64,000 nt of DNA from Blattamonas nauphoetae. Its lineage: Eukaryota > Preaxostyla > Oxymonadida. A program made the translations under genes and the position numbers. The stretch covers positions 1 to 64,000 of the forward strand of contig JARBJD010000129.1 of NCBI GenBank assembly GCA_033064195.1. The letters run 5' to 3'. Below the pieces are notes generated by a model. The model searched no databases. It worked only from the letters and a program-made list of their open reading frames with translations, and was not told the DNA's origin. Shown piece by piece: positions 49,745 through 59,793 of the stretch (position 1 is its first letter; every line of letters starts with the position of its first letter).

Positions 49745-52700
49745 TTATTCCGGTGTGGCGGATAACGTGGCTGGAGTATTCTGTTTGGAGGTTTGGATTT
49801 TACTTAAAATCATACCGATATGGGAATTGACAGCATCGACAAATGGTTTGTGATCATGTTTCGATCCAAGGTGTTCCAGACGTTTGAGAGCCAGAGCAGA
49901 GAGAACAGAAAGTGTTTTTTCTGGCATTTTTTTGTAGAGCAGGTGTCTGGCTACGTCCAGAATTTCTCCGATCGTGTCGCAAAGCTTCTTGACGAGTGGT
50001 TGTTTATCCTTATGGTCGAGCTCGATGATGAGATAGAAGGCGCGGAGCAGGTTTGCACAAATTTTGTCTTCCGTGAAACCACCATTCTTGATCGCAACTT
50101 TGAAGCCGCATTCTTTCACGTTCGAAGACAGAAACTCGAACCAGCGAAACAGAGCGACGAGTCCGACTGTTGGTGAAGGGTGATTGATGAGTGTATCCAA
50201 CCGCGTTTCGCCTTTCGGTTGTGCTGAGCACATCATCAAAAGACGTGAAAGGGGAATGGCTTCGATGTCCTCTTCAACGTGTGGATAGGCAGACACGAGA
50301 AGCTCAATGCCAATTGAGGGGAATCTCTCGAGGTTGTGTAAGTTTTCTGTTGTTGCAATGGAAATGAGGGCTTTGAATATTTCAGAACGATTGTCTTTAT
50401 TAGTTAGGGTTAAGTACTTAGCATCCCTGAGGACTAGGGAGATGAATGGGATGACAGATCCTGTAAAATCAGTTTTATTCATGGAAGTGTTGAGTGGGAG
50501 AGCCATCACTTCGCGCGAGATGCGTGTCAGGAACAGGATCCACAGAACATCTGCAAAGCTTCTCTGTTGCATCACACCACATCTCACATCGGCATTTCTG
50601 ACGTCCAATTGAAGTGACATGGGCAGACTCTCGTGGTCGGGGAGATCTTCATCAACAACAAACACGAAGAGAGGTGTCATCGATGTCTTCCCAATTTCTA
50701 GAATAGTCGAGCCTACGATAGCTCGAGCTTTGGCTTCTCCAGTTGTCTTTGATGATGTATTCTTTTTTGGATCCTTGTTTGGTCCAGCCTGAGAATGTGA
50801 GAGTGTTGGACGCAGGGCTTTGAAGTGATCTGGCTGAAGTTCTGTCAATGGTTCGTAGATCAGCTTCATTTCTTCTCTGAGTTCCCCGACTTTGTATCCC
50901 GTGCTGAACGGAATCGGGAAGAGGGGAGCTTTTGTCTCCCTGTCGACAATAATCTTGGGATTTTGGGTCGTCGGGTCAACAATCTCGGGATCCACTGACG
51001 ATGGATGGAAGAGATCATTTCCAGCTTTGACAAACATGAGTGTCGGTTGCTGCTGTCGGATTGCCTCGATTGATTCGATCTCTTTGATGGCTGCCTGAAC
51101 ATCCGTCTCTTCGGCGTCTTCGAGTTTAAACTTTCGGTAATACTGCCGAATTTCGGGGAGGAGGGAGATAACGGAGGAGGTTCGTTGTCCAGCAAGAATG
51201 GTCGATAGTTGGTCCACTTTTTTCAGGATTCCGTCGTCTGTCTGTTTTTCTTGTTGGTGGGGATTGTTCTGGATTCCGTCGTCTGTCTGTTTTTCTTGTT
51301 GGTGGGGATTGTTCTGGATTCCGTCGTCTGTCTGTTTTTCTTGTTGGTTGAGTTCGTTCTTTAATTTGGCATCTTTCTTCTCTTTAAATGCTTGGAGTGT
51401 GGTTATGATTTTCTGAAGTTGAGTGAAGACGACAGTATTGTAATGCTGACGTTCCATAAATTCTGTCGAGGGAGATGTTGTAACAGGAATGAAGGGATTG
51501 TCAAACAGGCGATGGATGAAGGTGGTGAACAATGACAATGACCGTTTAAGAGAAATGTTTGACGGGAAGAGTGATGGATCAATCACAACTCGACGTGGGT
51601 TCCATTGATTGAGTGGGGACGGTGAAACGTCGGTCGCTTCTTTGATCGCGAATTCCTGTGAGAGCTCGCAAAGGGCAGGAATCGAATCGGAGAAACCGTA
51701 TTTCGCAAGAACGAATGAGTGGAGAGGAATTCCGAATGTTCTGGATTGAGGGAGTGAAAGGGAGACGTTTTGGGAGTGCGGTGTCGGAGTTGAAGAGTTG
51801 TCCGTTGTAGGGCTGGGAGTGACAGGATGAGGAGGGATGGGAGAGATGTGGTCCAGAAGAACAGTTCCACAGTGCAGGATCGCAGACAGGTTGTTTCTTG
51901 TAGGAACTCGGAATACTCCACCATCTTCCTGACTTTGAAACACGGAGAGGTATTCCTGCACTGGATTCCTCAACCGCTTCATCGCAGTGTTCGTCATGAC
52001 GCTGTAAACAGGGTACAGTCTCGTCTGCATGCGATTCTCTCTGTACAGACTGTCTAACTGTTTGAGTTGCTCGTCACGCATGGATTGGTCCATGGTTGAC
52101 GCCTGTCCAGTGAGCGACGTGAGTATGTCCACCAGGGATTGAGAGTCTGTGGTCCCAACGATTGAGCGAACAAGTGTGACAAAACTATCGTCATCCTCAC
52201 GAAAGGTGGTCGTTGTGGTGGGATCCAAGAGTTCGTTCCTTCGACACGAGATGGCTGTGAAGAGAAGGAAGCTTGAAAATGTCTTGATTCGGTCTTCCAT
52301 TGACTCACCAAGGTCATTGGGACTGACTCCGACTCGATACAGTTCCTGCATCGTGCTGCGTATCAGGTCATCTTCGGCGAAGAGATCTGGCGATTTTGTC
52401 TTCAAGTCGTTATAGAATAGTTGCCATCGAAACGTCAGAAAGTATGTTTGATCAGTGAGTTTCGTCAGATCGAGGAGAGTTGTCTTCCAGGGATTTAACG
52501 TCTCCGAGAAGGCCGGATACTGTTTGACATTATGGAGGAGAGTGTTTATGATGAAACGTGTTGTCATCGTTGGCCGTGATTCAGATGGGTTCCACACGAG
52601 TGGACGATCGCGATGGCGGAGTATGCTCGACATGTTGGTCTGTGTGTTCTCGTCGAACTTCAGGTAAGACGATACGACATGGAAGCCCAGAATCCCAGTT

Positions 52701-55700
52701 CGCGAAGGAAATTTTGGGTTCTCCTGTGTTGTGGCATAATTGAACATCGCAACAATTGGTTCTGACGGCTCCAAATGACACATTGCTTGGAAGAGCAATT
52801 GCTGGATGAGTATGATGCCATCTTCCACCAGAGCATGAGATTTCGAGCTTGTTGCTTGAATCGGCATAAAGATCGTTTCACTTGTTGCATCACTCCCTCT
52901 TGACACAATCAACGAATCAAGCCCTGGAAAGGCTTTTTTCACTTCCTGAAGATCTTCAGCATAGAAATCTGTACTTCCACGCTCAGTACTGGAGAGTGTC
53001 TGCGGAAATTTCGTGCCATGCACGCTTTTGTTTGAGAGTTTCGGGAATGTGAGCATTGACATTGTAGTGACCTTCGTTGCTCGTGTTTCCAAAATAGGAA
53101 AACGGCTCTGAAAGATAGTTGGGTTGGGGTGGTAGAAATGTCGTTCAGTAAATGATGTGGTTGTCATGCTGAAAGAGATCTGTGTCGGACAATTCAGGAG
53201 GAACGAGATGCAAACAAGTGGTTCCTCCACATATGGCGGTAATGTGAATCCAACCTTGGCCTGTGAATTGCGAAATGTGTTGTAATCAGTTTGAGTCATC
53301 AGTCTTGCCAAAGCGGAGATCACTTCCGATTGTATGATTTGCTCCACGAAGGATGATAGAGCAACGAAAGGAATTTGTCTCTCCATCTTGGCGATGGCAA
53401 TCGCAGTCTTCTTAAATATCAAAGAATACACTGATCTTAAAAGTGACGGTCGTTTTTCCTTTATCCTGTAATCAGGGAGAAGTGGAATCAAAGCAGTAAT
53501 ATCGTCCCAAGTGGCGTCCATTGTCTGTTCGAAGAAGATCCGACCAGTATTAAACTCCATGATTCGGCTGTGGTTCGAGTCTGCAACTTTCGTTAACACA
53601 TCGACAGTATCGTTTTCCATGACGCCATTCCATAAAAATGACAGTCCTCTGTTTGTTCGAGCGTCTGTCGATGTCAGCCAACGAGGCGACGGTCCGAAGA
53701 TCGACGCGCGAGCAACGTTCAGAGGATGTTGTGTTGTCTCTGTTCTCGGTTTTTGAGATGTCATGGCATCAGTTGCCTTCAACAGGAGGTCGGTCGATGC
53801 CCAAAGCAGAAGATGAACACCATATTGTCGTGTCATGATGTTTTTGAATGGCTGCTTCGGATCGGGGGCATCAGGCTTTATCATTGTTTCCATCAGTGAG
53901 CCCAGAGGCGATATCTTCCTCAACTCCAGCAGTGGAGTCGGATCCGTTTGAATTGTCGGATGTTCTGTCTTCAGGAAGTCAGTGAAATTGTCAGGTGTCA
54001 GCCCGAAGTGCTTCTGGGACAGGAGATTGGTCGAGTTCATGAAGTCCACGAATGAGCGATGCACAATATCACCAGGATTATCCTGCTGCAGGTATGTAGA
54101 GTAGAACTCTGTGAGATAGCATTCGTCGTCAAAAGGAAATCCAGTCTCCAGTTGGAGGAAACAGAGCAGGTTCCGAGCGAAGAGCGCAATCGACATTCGT
54201 TCCAGACGATCCTGAGATACGGGTGCGAGCTGGAGTGTTCGAGGGAGTTCAAGAAGAGAAAGAGGTTTTTGTGCATGGAAATGTGTGGAAAAGACAGTCA
54301 AGTCATTCACATAATCGGATTTGGGTTCTTCACAATTCTGATCCAACAATTGATTAGCTACTCTCAGCAGATGATGTTTGTTGGACTTGTAGACAGTTGT
54401 CAGCAGATCTCGGAGTCCACCGTACTTTCCCAAGATCTTGGATCGAGGGGTGCCTGCGTCGATCAGATACAAAATCGTGTTCATCACCGAACGAACAATG
54501 GCCAGCCATTGTCGATTGATCACTGTCTTGACTTCTTCCTCTTTCTCTGGTAATGGACTGTCACTTGAAGGGTCAATTGAACTCGTTGATGGTGGGTGAT
54601 TGTCGTTGAATTGTCGATTGATTCCTGTCTTGACTTCTTCCTCCTTCTTGGGTTGTGGACTGTCACTTGAATGGTCAATTGAACTCGTTGATGGTGGGTG
54701 ATTGTCGTTGAATTGTCGATTGATTCCTGTCTTGACTTCTTCCTCCTTCTTGGGTTGTGGACTGTCACTTGAATGGTCAATTGAACTCGTTGATGGTGGG
54801 TGATTGTCGTTGAATTGTCGATTGATTCCTGTCTTGACTTCTTCCTCCTTCTTGGGTTGTGGACTGTCACTTGAATGGTCAATTGAACTCGTTGATGGTG
54901 GATGATTGTCGTTGAATTGTCGATTGATTCCTGTCTTGACTTCTTCCTTCTTCTTGGTTTGTGGACTGTCACTTGAATGGTCAACTGAACTCTTTGATGG
55001 TGGGTGATGGTCGTTGAATTGCGTGATGACATTGTCCAAATTGTTTTGAATTTTCGACGTCACGGCTTCCAGCTGTCCAGCTGTGTCGACAAGAGGGAGG
55101 AGTGTCGCTGTCGCATTTTTGATCCAATCACGCAATCCATCGTCGCTTAGATTTCCGTAATACACTTTCATTCGTTCGATATTTAAATCCTCTGGAGGTT
55201 GTTTTGGTCGTTCGGACAGACCCTTCAAAACTGAGTGAGGAGTCACAAGAATATTCATGTCTCGAGCAATGAAGAAAAAGGCATCCATCAGAGACATGAA
55301 CGTTAGTCGATCTCGAACTTGTTCGATCTGACTCTGCACACGCTGGAGCCTCGTCTCCACAGTGTCGAGTGGTGGATTCCCTGAATTGAGCGAGTGATTC
55401 GCCGTTTCGTGTGCGGGATCCACAGGTGCGATCGGTGGATTCACAATCGTCATCAGGAAATCACACGCGATGCGTGCCATCTTACTTTCGTCGAAAGCCT
55501 TATCGGATTCAGCTGAGCTCGGAGGGGTTGTGTCAATTTGGGAATAGCGGAGATATTGAATAAGTTCATTCACAATGAAGTCTAACGGGTGTTGGTTTCT
55601 TGGGTCTCTCGACTGGGTGAGAAGTTCGCTAAGGTTGTTTCGGAGACTGATGTCAGCGCTCTTAACATCTTCATCGGGGAGGACGAAGAGAGATTGGAGG

Positions 55701-58240
55701 AGATGTTTCTTGGAATCGTACGGAGGAGGAGGAGTGATCAGCATGTCAATCAAACTTTTGAACAGTTTGTCTCTTCTAGTTTCGTCATCCTCTCCGACAC
55801 GATCAGAGACCCTCGTCACTTCATCTCGCACATTCTGGCGATTCGCGTCTTCATAGATGTCTAGTTCTTCCAAGAGTTTCTTCAGTCTCACAAGTCGTGC
55901 TGTGAGCTTGGTGAGGTCTTCGGGTGAGGGTGGAGTCTGCTGATCAGTCAGTTTCACTTCTTTGATCAATTCAGAGAATTCCTGGATTTCTCCATCGACA
56001 TCAGGAGATGGCGGGTCGTACGATTTTGCAGTCTCGAAAAGCTTTTCCGTTAGAACTCGTTGTCTTTCTTGCTCGTGCTCTTCTGCAGTCTTCGGCTTCT
56101 CAATAACAGTGTCCTTTCCTTCCTCTTCCTGACCTTTTTCGCCGTTTGTTGTGGCTTCAACTTGCTCTGGAACATGGTCCTTTCCCTCCTCTTGCAGATC
56201 TGTTCCCGTTACTGGTATGTTTGTATCTTTCAGTTCATGTTCGCCCTCTCCCCCCTCTTTCTGATCACTTTCGCCGTTCGTTGTGGCCTCTGCATTCTGA
56301 GCATCCTGGTCTTTCTGATTTGATTGGTCCCATTCAAAGAGCACGAGAAAGCGAATGAAACCTTTGATGAATTCTGCTTGTTCTTGGCTTCTCTTGGAGT
56401 GGACTTCGAGCTGCTTCATCAACCAGTCCACCACTGCGATGATGCGTTCACGTTCAGGCATTTCCCGCGATTCGAAGAGAAGATCACAGAGTGAGATGCA
56501 GATGGCGAGCTTTTCGGGATCATCCTTCCTTTTCTGCTTGGTGTCTTTATTGGCTGTATCTTTTGTTTCGTTCGGCTTGGGATCTTCACTGACTGGAGCT
56601 CCCTCACTCTTCGGTTCCAGGCGAGCCTCAATATCAGAACGAAGTTTTGCAGCTGTGAGAACACTTGGTGTTGGTTCCTCATTAGAGTCAGTGACAGTTG
56701 ACGCGGTGACGTCTGTCTGCAGTGTGATGTGGCCTGGCTGGTTGAAGGGAGGTGGAGTTTGGTTGAAATGATCTGGTTGTGGTGTTGAAGTGGAAGTGGA
56801 TGTGCTGTTCGGAGTTGAGGGTGGAGTTCGTTTGGCTTTTTGACTCGCTTTATTCGATTTCTGTTTCCTGTGAGCTGTATCACCAGAATCAATTGGTTCC
56901 GGTGTGACTTGGCCTTCCTGATTGACGGGTTCTGATTGTTCTGGTTTTGGAAACAGATATTTCAATGCCAGTTTCTGTTCCTCTGTTTTATCCTTGATTG
57001 TCTTGCCCAAAATGCAGCTCTGAAATTCCGTTTCAAAGTCATTCCATCTGGTTGATAGATCTTTGATGACATCACAAAAAGGAAGAAGCAGTTCCTTGAT
57101 AGCGGCATTCCTGGATGAGATGGGTTCCCTTTCAGTTTGGAAGGACATGTTCCACGCTATCTCCTCTTTTTCCCTCTCGATGTCGAGGAGGATTTGCTGG
57201 TGTTTTTTTCGAAGCTGCATGTCCTCCGGGGAGAGGACAGCGAACGGGACGGTCGGTGTGCACCCGACCATTGCGACGGCATCTTCCGCCAGCGAGAACG
57301 TTGGGAGACGAAAGATGTGACAGAGAGGCTTCGGTTTATGCTTTGATTTGGCTGTCCGATTCTGTTCTGGTGAAATTGTTTTCTTCTTATCTGGAATGGG
57401 GAGTCGTAGTGGATCTGGAGAGGTGAAGATGAGATGGACGTGGTTGGGTTTGATGGTTGCGGGAGGTGGAGAATCGTCATATATGTGGATGAGGATTTCA
57501 TTGAGGCCCGATCTGTCATCACCGAATTTTCTAAATCTGAAGGTTTTTTCTTCGGGTTTCGAGGACTGGAAATCTTGCCTCTTTCCATCCTTGAAGCCTT
57601 TGTCATAGTGGAAGCCAAGAGAACGGTGTGACAAGGTGCTCATCAGAATCAGCATGAGTGATGTCTTCCCAATCCCTTGATCTCCAGCAATGTAGAAAGC
57701 TGCACCTTGGCGATCATTGGGTCCTCCTGGCTCGAAGTCGCAGATGAACCTCAATATCTCATGAAGGATGATATTGTAGATGGGACGGAAGAGCAGCGGG
57801 GTTGACAGGACGGTAGTATCATTCTTGAGCCAAGTCCTTGAGAACAGGATATGGCCATCAGTTAACAGTAAAAAGTCGCTGATAAGCTTGCTGAGATCTT
57901 GGGCCCAGTTTGGGGAGAAGTGTAGTAAGACGGGCTTGATCAAATTGATGGTTTCAGATTGAGCTTTGATGATGTTCTTATTAACTTCTTTTAGCTCTTC
58001 TTGCTTGTTTTCTTCTTCTTCTCGCTGTGTTTGTATGTTTTGTGCTACGAGAATCCGCACGTTTTGTTCAAAAGCTTCAGGATCCATCTTGAACTGGTCC
58101 ATGATCTGCTTCATGACTAGATTAGTTTCTTCCTCCAGTGAGAGTGCATTGAGAGTAGGATTGGGAGGGGGAGGGCCTGCGCTCATGATATCAACTAATC
58201 TCGCAGATTGTAATAATTGTGACTTGCGATCATGACCCAT
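49745..58240 (-). CDS. Giant P-loop protein, 2,831 residues
   Basis: One uninterrupted frame of 8.5 kb. I take ATG 58240 (MGHDRKSQLL) as start; the frame is open slightly further upstream but without ATG. After an acidic N-terminal coiled coil, a Walker A motif GDQGIGKTSL lies near residue 184, in the context AAFYIAGDQGIGKTSL. A possible Walker B-like strand follows (LIHIYDDSPPP, then HVHLIFTSPDPLRLP). The arrangement recalls the ATPase module of retrotransposon-hot-spot (RHS) or Crinkler-type proteins, or a divergent STAND ATPase, but the remaining ~2,500 residues are unfamiliar. They include long disordered acidic and Lys/Glu/Gln-rich stretches (residues ~450-760), two tandem repeats, and a helical, leucine-rich C-terminal half. 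No signal peptide or membrane helix is seen. The absence of stops over 8.5 kb argues for current selection. Function unknown; a large ATP-driven or scaffold protein is an inference. Confidence 0.7.
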   Translation of the reverse strand: MGHDRKSQLLQSARLVDIMSAGPPPPNPTLNALSLEEETNLVMKQIMDQFKMDPEAFEQNVRILVAQNIQTQREEEENKQEELKEVNKNIIKAQSETINLIKPVLLHFSPNWAQDLSKLISDFLLLTDGHILFSRTWLKNDTTVLSTPLLFRPIYNIILHEILRFICDFEPGGPNDRQGAAFYIAGDQGIGKTSLMLILMSTLSHRSLGFHYDKGFKDGKRQDFQSSKPEEKTFRFRKFGDDRSGLNEILIHIYDDSPPPATIKPNHVHLIFTSPDPLRLPIPDKKKTISPEQNRTAKSKHKPKPLCHIFRLPTFSLAEDAVAMVGCTPTVPFAVLSPEDMQLRKKHQQILLDIEREKEEIAWNMSFQTEREPISSRNAAIKELLLPFCDVIKDLSTRWNDFETEFQSCILGKTIKDKTEEQKLALKYLFPKPEQSEPVNQEGQVTPEPIDSGDTAHRKQKSNKASQKAKRTPPSTPNSTSTSTSTPQPDHFNQTPPPFNQPGHITLQTDVTASTVTDSNEEPTPSVLTAAKLRSDIEARLEPKSEGAPVSEDPKPNETKDTANKDTKQKRKDDPEKLAICISLCDLLFESREMPERERIIAVVDWLMKQLEVHSKRSQEQAEFIKGFIRFLVLFEWDQSNQKDQDAQNAEATTNGESDQKEGGEGEHELKDTNIPVTGTDLQEEGKDHVPEQVEATTNGEKGQEEEGKDTVIEKPKTAEEHEQERQRVLTEKLFETAKSYDPPSPDVDGEIQEFSELIKEVKLTDQQTPPSPEDLTKLTARLVRLKKLLEELDIYEDANRQNVRDEVTRVSDRVGEDDETRRDKLFKSLIDMLITPPPPYDSKKHLLQSLFVLPDEDVKSADISLRNNLSELLTQSRDPRNQHPLDFIVNELIQYLRYSQIDTTPPSSAESDKAFDESKMARIACDFLMTIVNPPIAPVDPAHETANHSLNSGNPPLDTVETRLQRVQSQIEQVRDRLTFMSLMDAFFFIARDMNILVTPHSVLKGLSERPKQPPEDLNIERMKVYYGNLSDDGLRDWIKNATATLLPLVDTAGQLEAVTSKIQNNLDNVITQFNDHHPPSKSSVDHSSDSPQTKKKEEVKTGINRQFNDNHPPSTSSIDHSSDSPQPKKEEEVKTGINRQFNDNHPPSTSSIDHSSDSPQPKKEEEVKTGINRQFNDNHPPSTSSIDHSSDSPQPKKEEEVKTGINRQFNDNHPPSTSSIDPSSDSPLPEKEEEVKTVINRQWLAIVRSVMNTILYLIDAGTPRSKILGKYGGLRDLLTTVYKSNKHHLLRVANQLLDQNCEEPKSDYVNDLTVFSTHFHAQKPLSLLELPRTLQLAPVSQDRLERMSIALFARNLLCFLQLETGFPFDDECYLTEFYSTYLQQDNPGDIVHRSFVDFMNSTNLLSQKHFGLTPDNFTDFLKTEHPTIQTDPTPLLELRKISPLGSLMETMIKPDAPDPKQPFKNIMTRQYGVHLLLWASTDLLLKATDAMTSQKPRTETTQHPLNVARASIFGPSPRWLTSTDARTNRGLSFLWNGVMENDTVDVLTKVADSNHSRIMEFNTGRIFFEQTMDATWDDITALIPLLPDYRIKEKRPSLLRSVYSLIFKKTAIAIAKMERQIPFVALSSFVEQIIQSEVISALARLMTQTDYNTFRNSQAKVGFTLPPYVEEPLVCISFLLNCPTQISFSMTTTSFTERHFYHPNPTIFQSRFPILETRATKVTTMSMLTFPKLSNKSVHGTKFPQTLSSTERGSTDFYAEDLQEVKKAFPGLDSLIVSRGSDATSETIFMPIQATSSKSHALVEDGIILIQQLLFQAMCHLEPSEPIVAMFNYATTQENPKFPSRTGILGFHVVSSYLKFDENTQTNMSSILRHRDRPLVWNPSESRPTMTTRFIINTLLHNVKQYPAFSETLNPWKTTLLDLTKLTDQTYFLTFRWQLFYNDLKTKSPDLFAEDDLIRSTMQELYRVGVSPNDLGESMEDRIKTFSSFLLFTAISCRRNELLDPTTTTTFREDDDSFVTLVRSIVGTTDSQSLVDILTSLTGQASTMDQSMRDEQLKQLDSLYRENRMQTRLYPVYSVMTNTAMKRLRNPVQEYLSVFQSQEDGGVFRVPTRNNLSAILHCGTVLLDHISPIPPHPVTPSPTTDNSSTPTPHSQNVSLSLPQSRTFGIPLHSFVLAKYGFSDSIPALCELSQEFAIKEATDVSPSPLNQWNPRRVVIDPSLFPSNISLKRSLSLFTTFIHRLFDNPFIPVTTSPSTEFMERQHYNTVVFTQLQKIITTLQAFKEKKDAKLKNELNQQEKQTDDGIQNNPHQQEKQTDDGIQNNPHQQEKQTDDGILKKVDQLSTILAGQRTSSVISLLPEIRQYYRKFKLEDAEETDVQAAIKEIESIEAIRQQQPTLMFVKAGNDLFHPSSVDPEIVDPTTQNPKIIVDRETKAPLFPIPFSTGYKVGELREEMKLIYEPLTELQPDHFKALRPTLSHSQAGPNKDPKKNTSSKTTGEAKARAIVGSTILEIGKTSMTPLFVFVVDEDLPDHESLPMSLQLDVRNADVRCGVMQQRSFADVLWILFLTRISREVMALPLNTSMNKTDFTGSVIPFISLVLRDAKYLTLTNKDNRSEIFKALISIATTENLHNLERFPSIGIELLVSAYPHVEEDIEAIPLSRLLMMCSAQPKGETRLDTLINHPSPTVGLVALFRWFEFLSSNVKECGFKVAIKNGGFTEDKICANLLRAFYLIIELDHKDKQPLVKKLCDTIGEILDVARHLLYKKMPEKTLSVLSALALKRLEHLGSKHDHKPFVDAVNSHIGMILSKIQTSKQNTPATLSATPE
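51226..51350 (-). repeat. 45-bp tandem repeat inside the giant gene
   Basis: Units begin at 51226, 51271 and 51316, encoding HQQEKQTDDGIQNNP-type 15-residue repeats. The third is interrupted where the protein returns to unique sequence. The copies are almost identical, so expansion is recent. Confidence 0.85.
54520..55030 (-). repeat. 102-bp tandem repeat inside the giant gene
   Basis: Five consecutive 102-bp units (34 residues each, core FNDNHPPSTSSIDHSSDSP then a KKEEEVKTGINR-like end). The three central units are almost identical; the outermost ones diverge. The encoded stretch is hydrophilic and probably disordered, a linker of variable length. Confidence 0.9.
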
Positions 58241-58666
58241 AGTTCCCACCGACAGGTCGTTCGACACTTTTGTTCTCACAGGTCATGAAATTGTTGTTCA
58301 ATGATCATTCAGCAACCTTGCAAACAGATTGAGAAGATATATGTTTATTATCTCTCCTTAGAAGTCCTGTGAAATCTCATTACAGGGTGAGCCAAATGAC
58401 ATCTCTCATCTGATCTCACTCTCCTGAACCTGTCTGGGATTAATTGCGTCCGAATCCGAAATATGGATAACACAGGGTAAATGAACCAGGAACAGAAGCT
58501 TTCAACTAAGGTCATTGTTGAATTCCAAACAGCTTTTTGAAGTTCTCACTCATTACTTTCACGTCATGTACGAAAGTTCACAAATGAAAGGAACCTATAC
58601 AATTGAAATCGAGTACAATGGGAATGGTGTGCGTGAAAAAATGAGCTTTGGTAATAAATGATGATA
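58241..58666. other. Intergenic between giant gene and tRNA
   Basis: No open frame or repeat is supported. It should contain the promoter of the giant gene, but no recognised motif is seen. Confidence 0.4.
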
Positions 58667-58680
58667 GAAAAAAGAAAAAA
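58667..58680 (-). terminator. RNA polymerase III terminator
   Basis: On the minus strand two runs of six T separated by one C follow directly after the tRNA discriminator base, as expected of a Pol III terminator. Confidence 0.75.
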
Positions 58681-58762
58681 TCTCACCAGCCGGGATCGAA
58701 CCAGCGACCTCAAGATGCCTTCAATCTACAGTCTCGCGCTCTTCCAGCTGAGCTATGGTGAG
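58681..58762 (-). tRNA. tRNA-Tyr (anticodon GUA) with a 9-base intron
   Basis: The minus strand folds into a full cloverleaf. Acceptor stem CTCACCA/TGGTGAG; D stem GCTC/GAGC with loop AGCTGGAA; anticodon stem CGAGA/TCTTG with anticodon GTA; variable loop AGGTC; T stem GCTGG/CCGGC with loop TTCGATC; discriminator A. The anticodon loop is split after position 37 by a 9-base intron (58717-58725 on the plus strand), the canonical eukaryotic site, so the mature tRNA is 73 bases. The A box (TAGCTCAGCTGG) and B box (GGTTCGATCCC) are intact. Introns in tRNA-Tyr are common across eukaryotes. Confidence 0.95.
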
Positions 58763-59011
58763 TTGACAAAATCGCACTTTTTACCCTTTTTATCACAAAC
58801 AAATCCAATCTCAATCTCCACCAATATTCACTTCCATTCCTCAAAAACATTCACTCATTGTACCTCTTTCCATTTCCAAGCCTTTCCAAAAATCTCATCT
58901 CTTCAAAATATCAATCGCTCTCACAAACACTCCTCCAAAATGAACTAAACTCAAATCAGAACTCCATATCTACTCAATATCCCTCAACTTCCCCTCCAAA
59001 TTCAAATCACT

Positions 59012-59735
59012 CTATGACGATATGTTGCATCGCACATTCTTGTTCAATAGTTCATGAACTGAGCTCCAGATCAGAACGATTCCACGATCAACAAGCGATT
59101 CCACCACGTCCACAAGACCGTGTTCCAAAAGATCCTCCCAGATCCTTGCCCCATCTCGCTCTGCCCGAGAGTCTTCTTCTTTCAGCGCTGACACACTCCG
59201 GTTCAGGAACAGGTGTTTCGTCAGATTCGACTTCGAGTTCACAATGCCCGTGACAAAAAAGTGTCCGAAGTGAGCGTCCAACAGGTAAGGAATGGCCACC
59301 GGGTAGCGCCCAATCACATTGAAGAAGAATTCTCCAAGTGTCGCTTGCAGGTGAGTCCCTCGATTGTCAACCAGCCCACAAGTCAGCCTCGCGATCCCAA
59401 TCAGAATCAGCTCCAACGACTGCTCTGCCGGGAGCACCAGTTGCGTGATGAAGCGAGAGAACAATGTCATCGCCTGTGAGAGTGGCACAAGCCACACAGA
59501 ATTCGGCGAGTTCTTCTCTTCTTCATACTTTTCCGTGATCAGAGAAAACAATTCCGAAAACTCTGCCCTCGACTCCTCGGAAAGAGCCCATAAAGGTGGA
59601 TCTGACAATACGGTCGAAACAGCAGAGAATGACGATGATTCTGAATGAAGGGCTCATACCATTAAATTCCTGCTCAATTCGATTGAGTGTTGCCTTCTCA
59701 CGCATTGAATGATCAAAAGCATCAAAATTATCCAT
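59012..59735 (-). CDS. Unknown helical protein, two exons
   Basis: Exon 1 (59735-59660) and exon 2 (59601-59012) join across a 58-base GT-AG intron, giving 221 residues. The junction reads IEQEFNDPPLWALSEESRAE. The product is mainly alpha-helical with spaced leucines (LSQAMTLFSRFITQLVLPAE, LELILIGIARLTCGLVDNRG, YLLDAHFGHFFVTGIVNSKS) and may be a HEAT-like fold of the kind seen in nuclear transport factors, but I do not recognise a family. There is no signal peptide. It lies 58 bases downstream of the S41 peptidase gene on the same strand, so the two may share a very short intergenic promoter region. Confidence 0.55.
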
Positions 59736-59793
59736 AACGGAATCACTGTGAATAGAGACGGATCGCGATTTGGTTTGATCGAGTTCATTCGTC

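Noticed and set aside
51226-55030. The tandem repeats in the giant gene as possible spacers or a regulatory array
   Set aside because: Unit lengths (45 and 102) are multiples of three and the frame is open throughout, so they are coding repeats.
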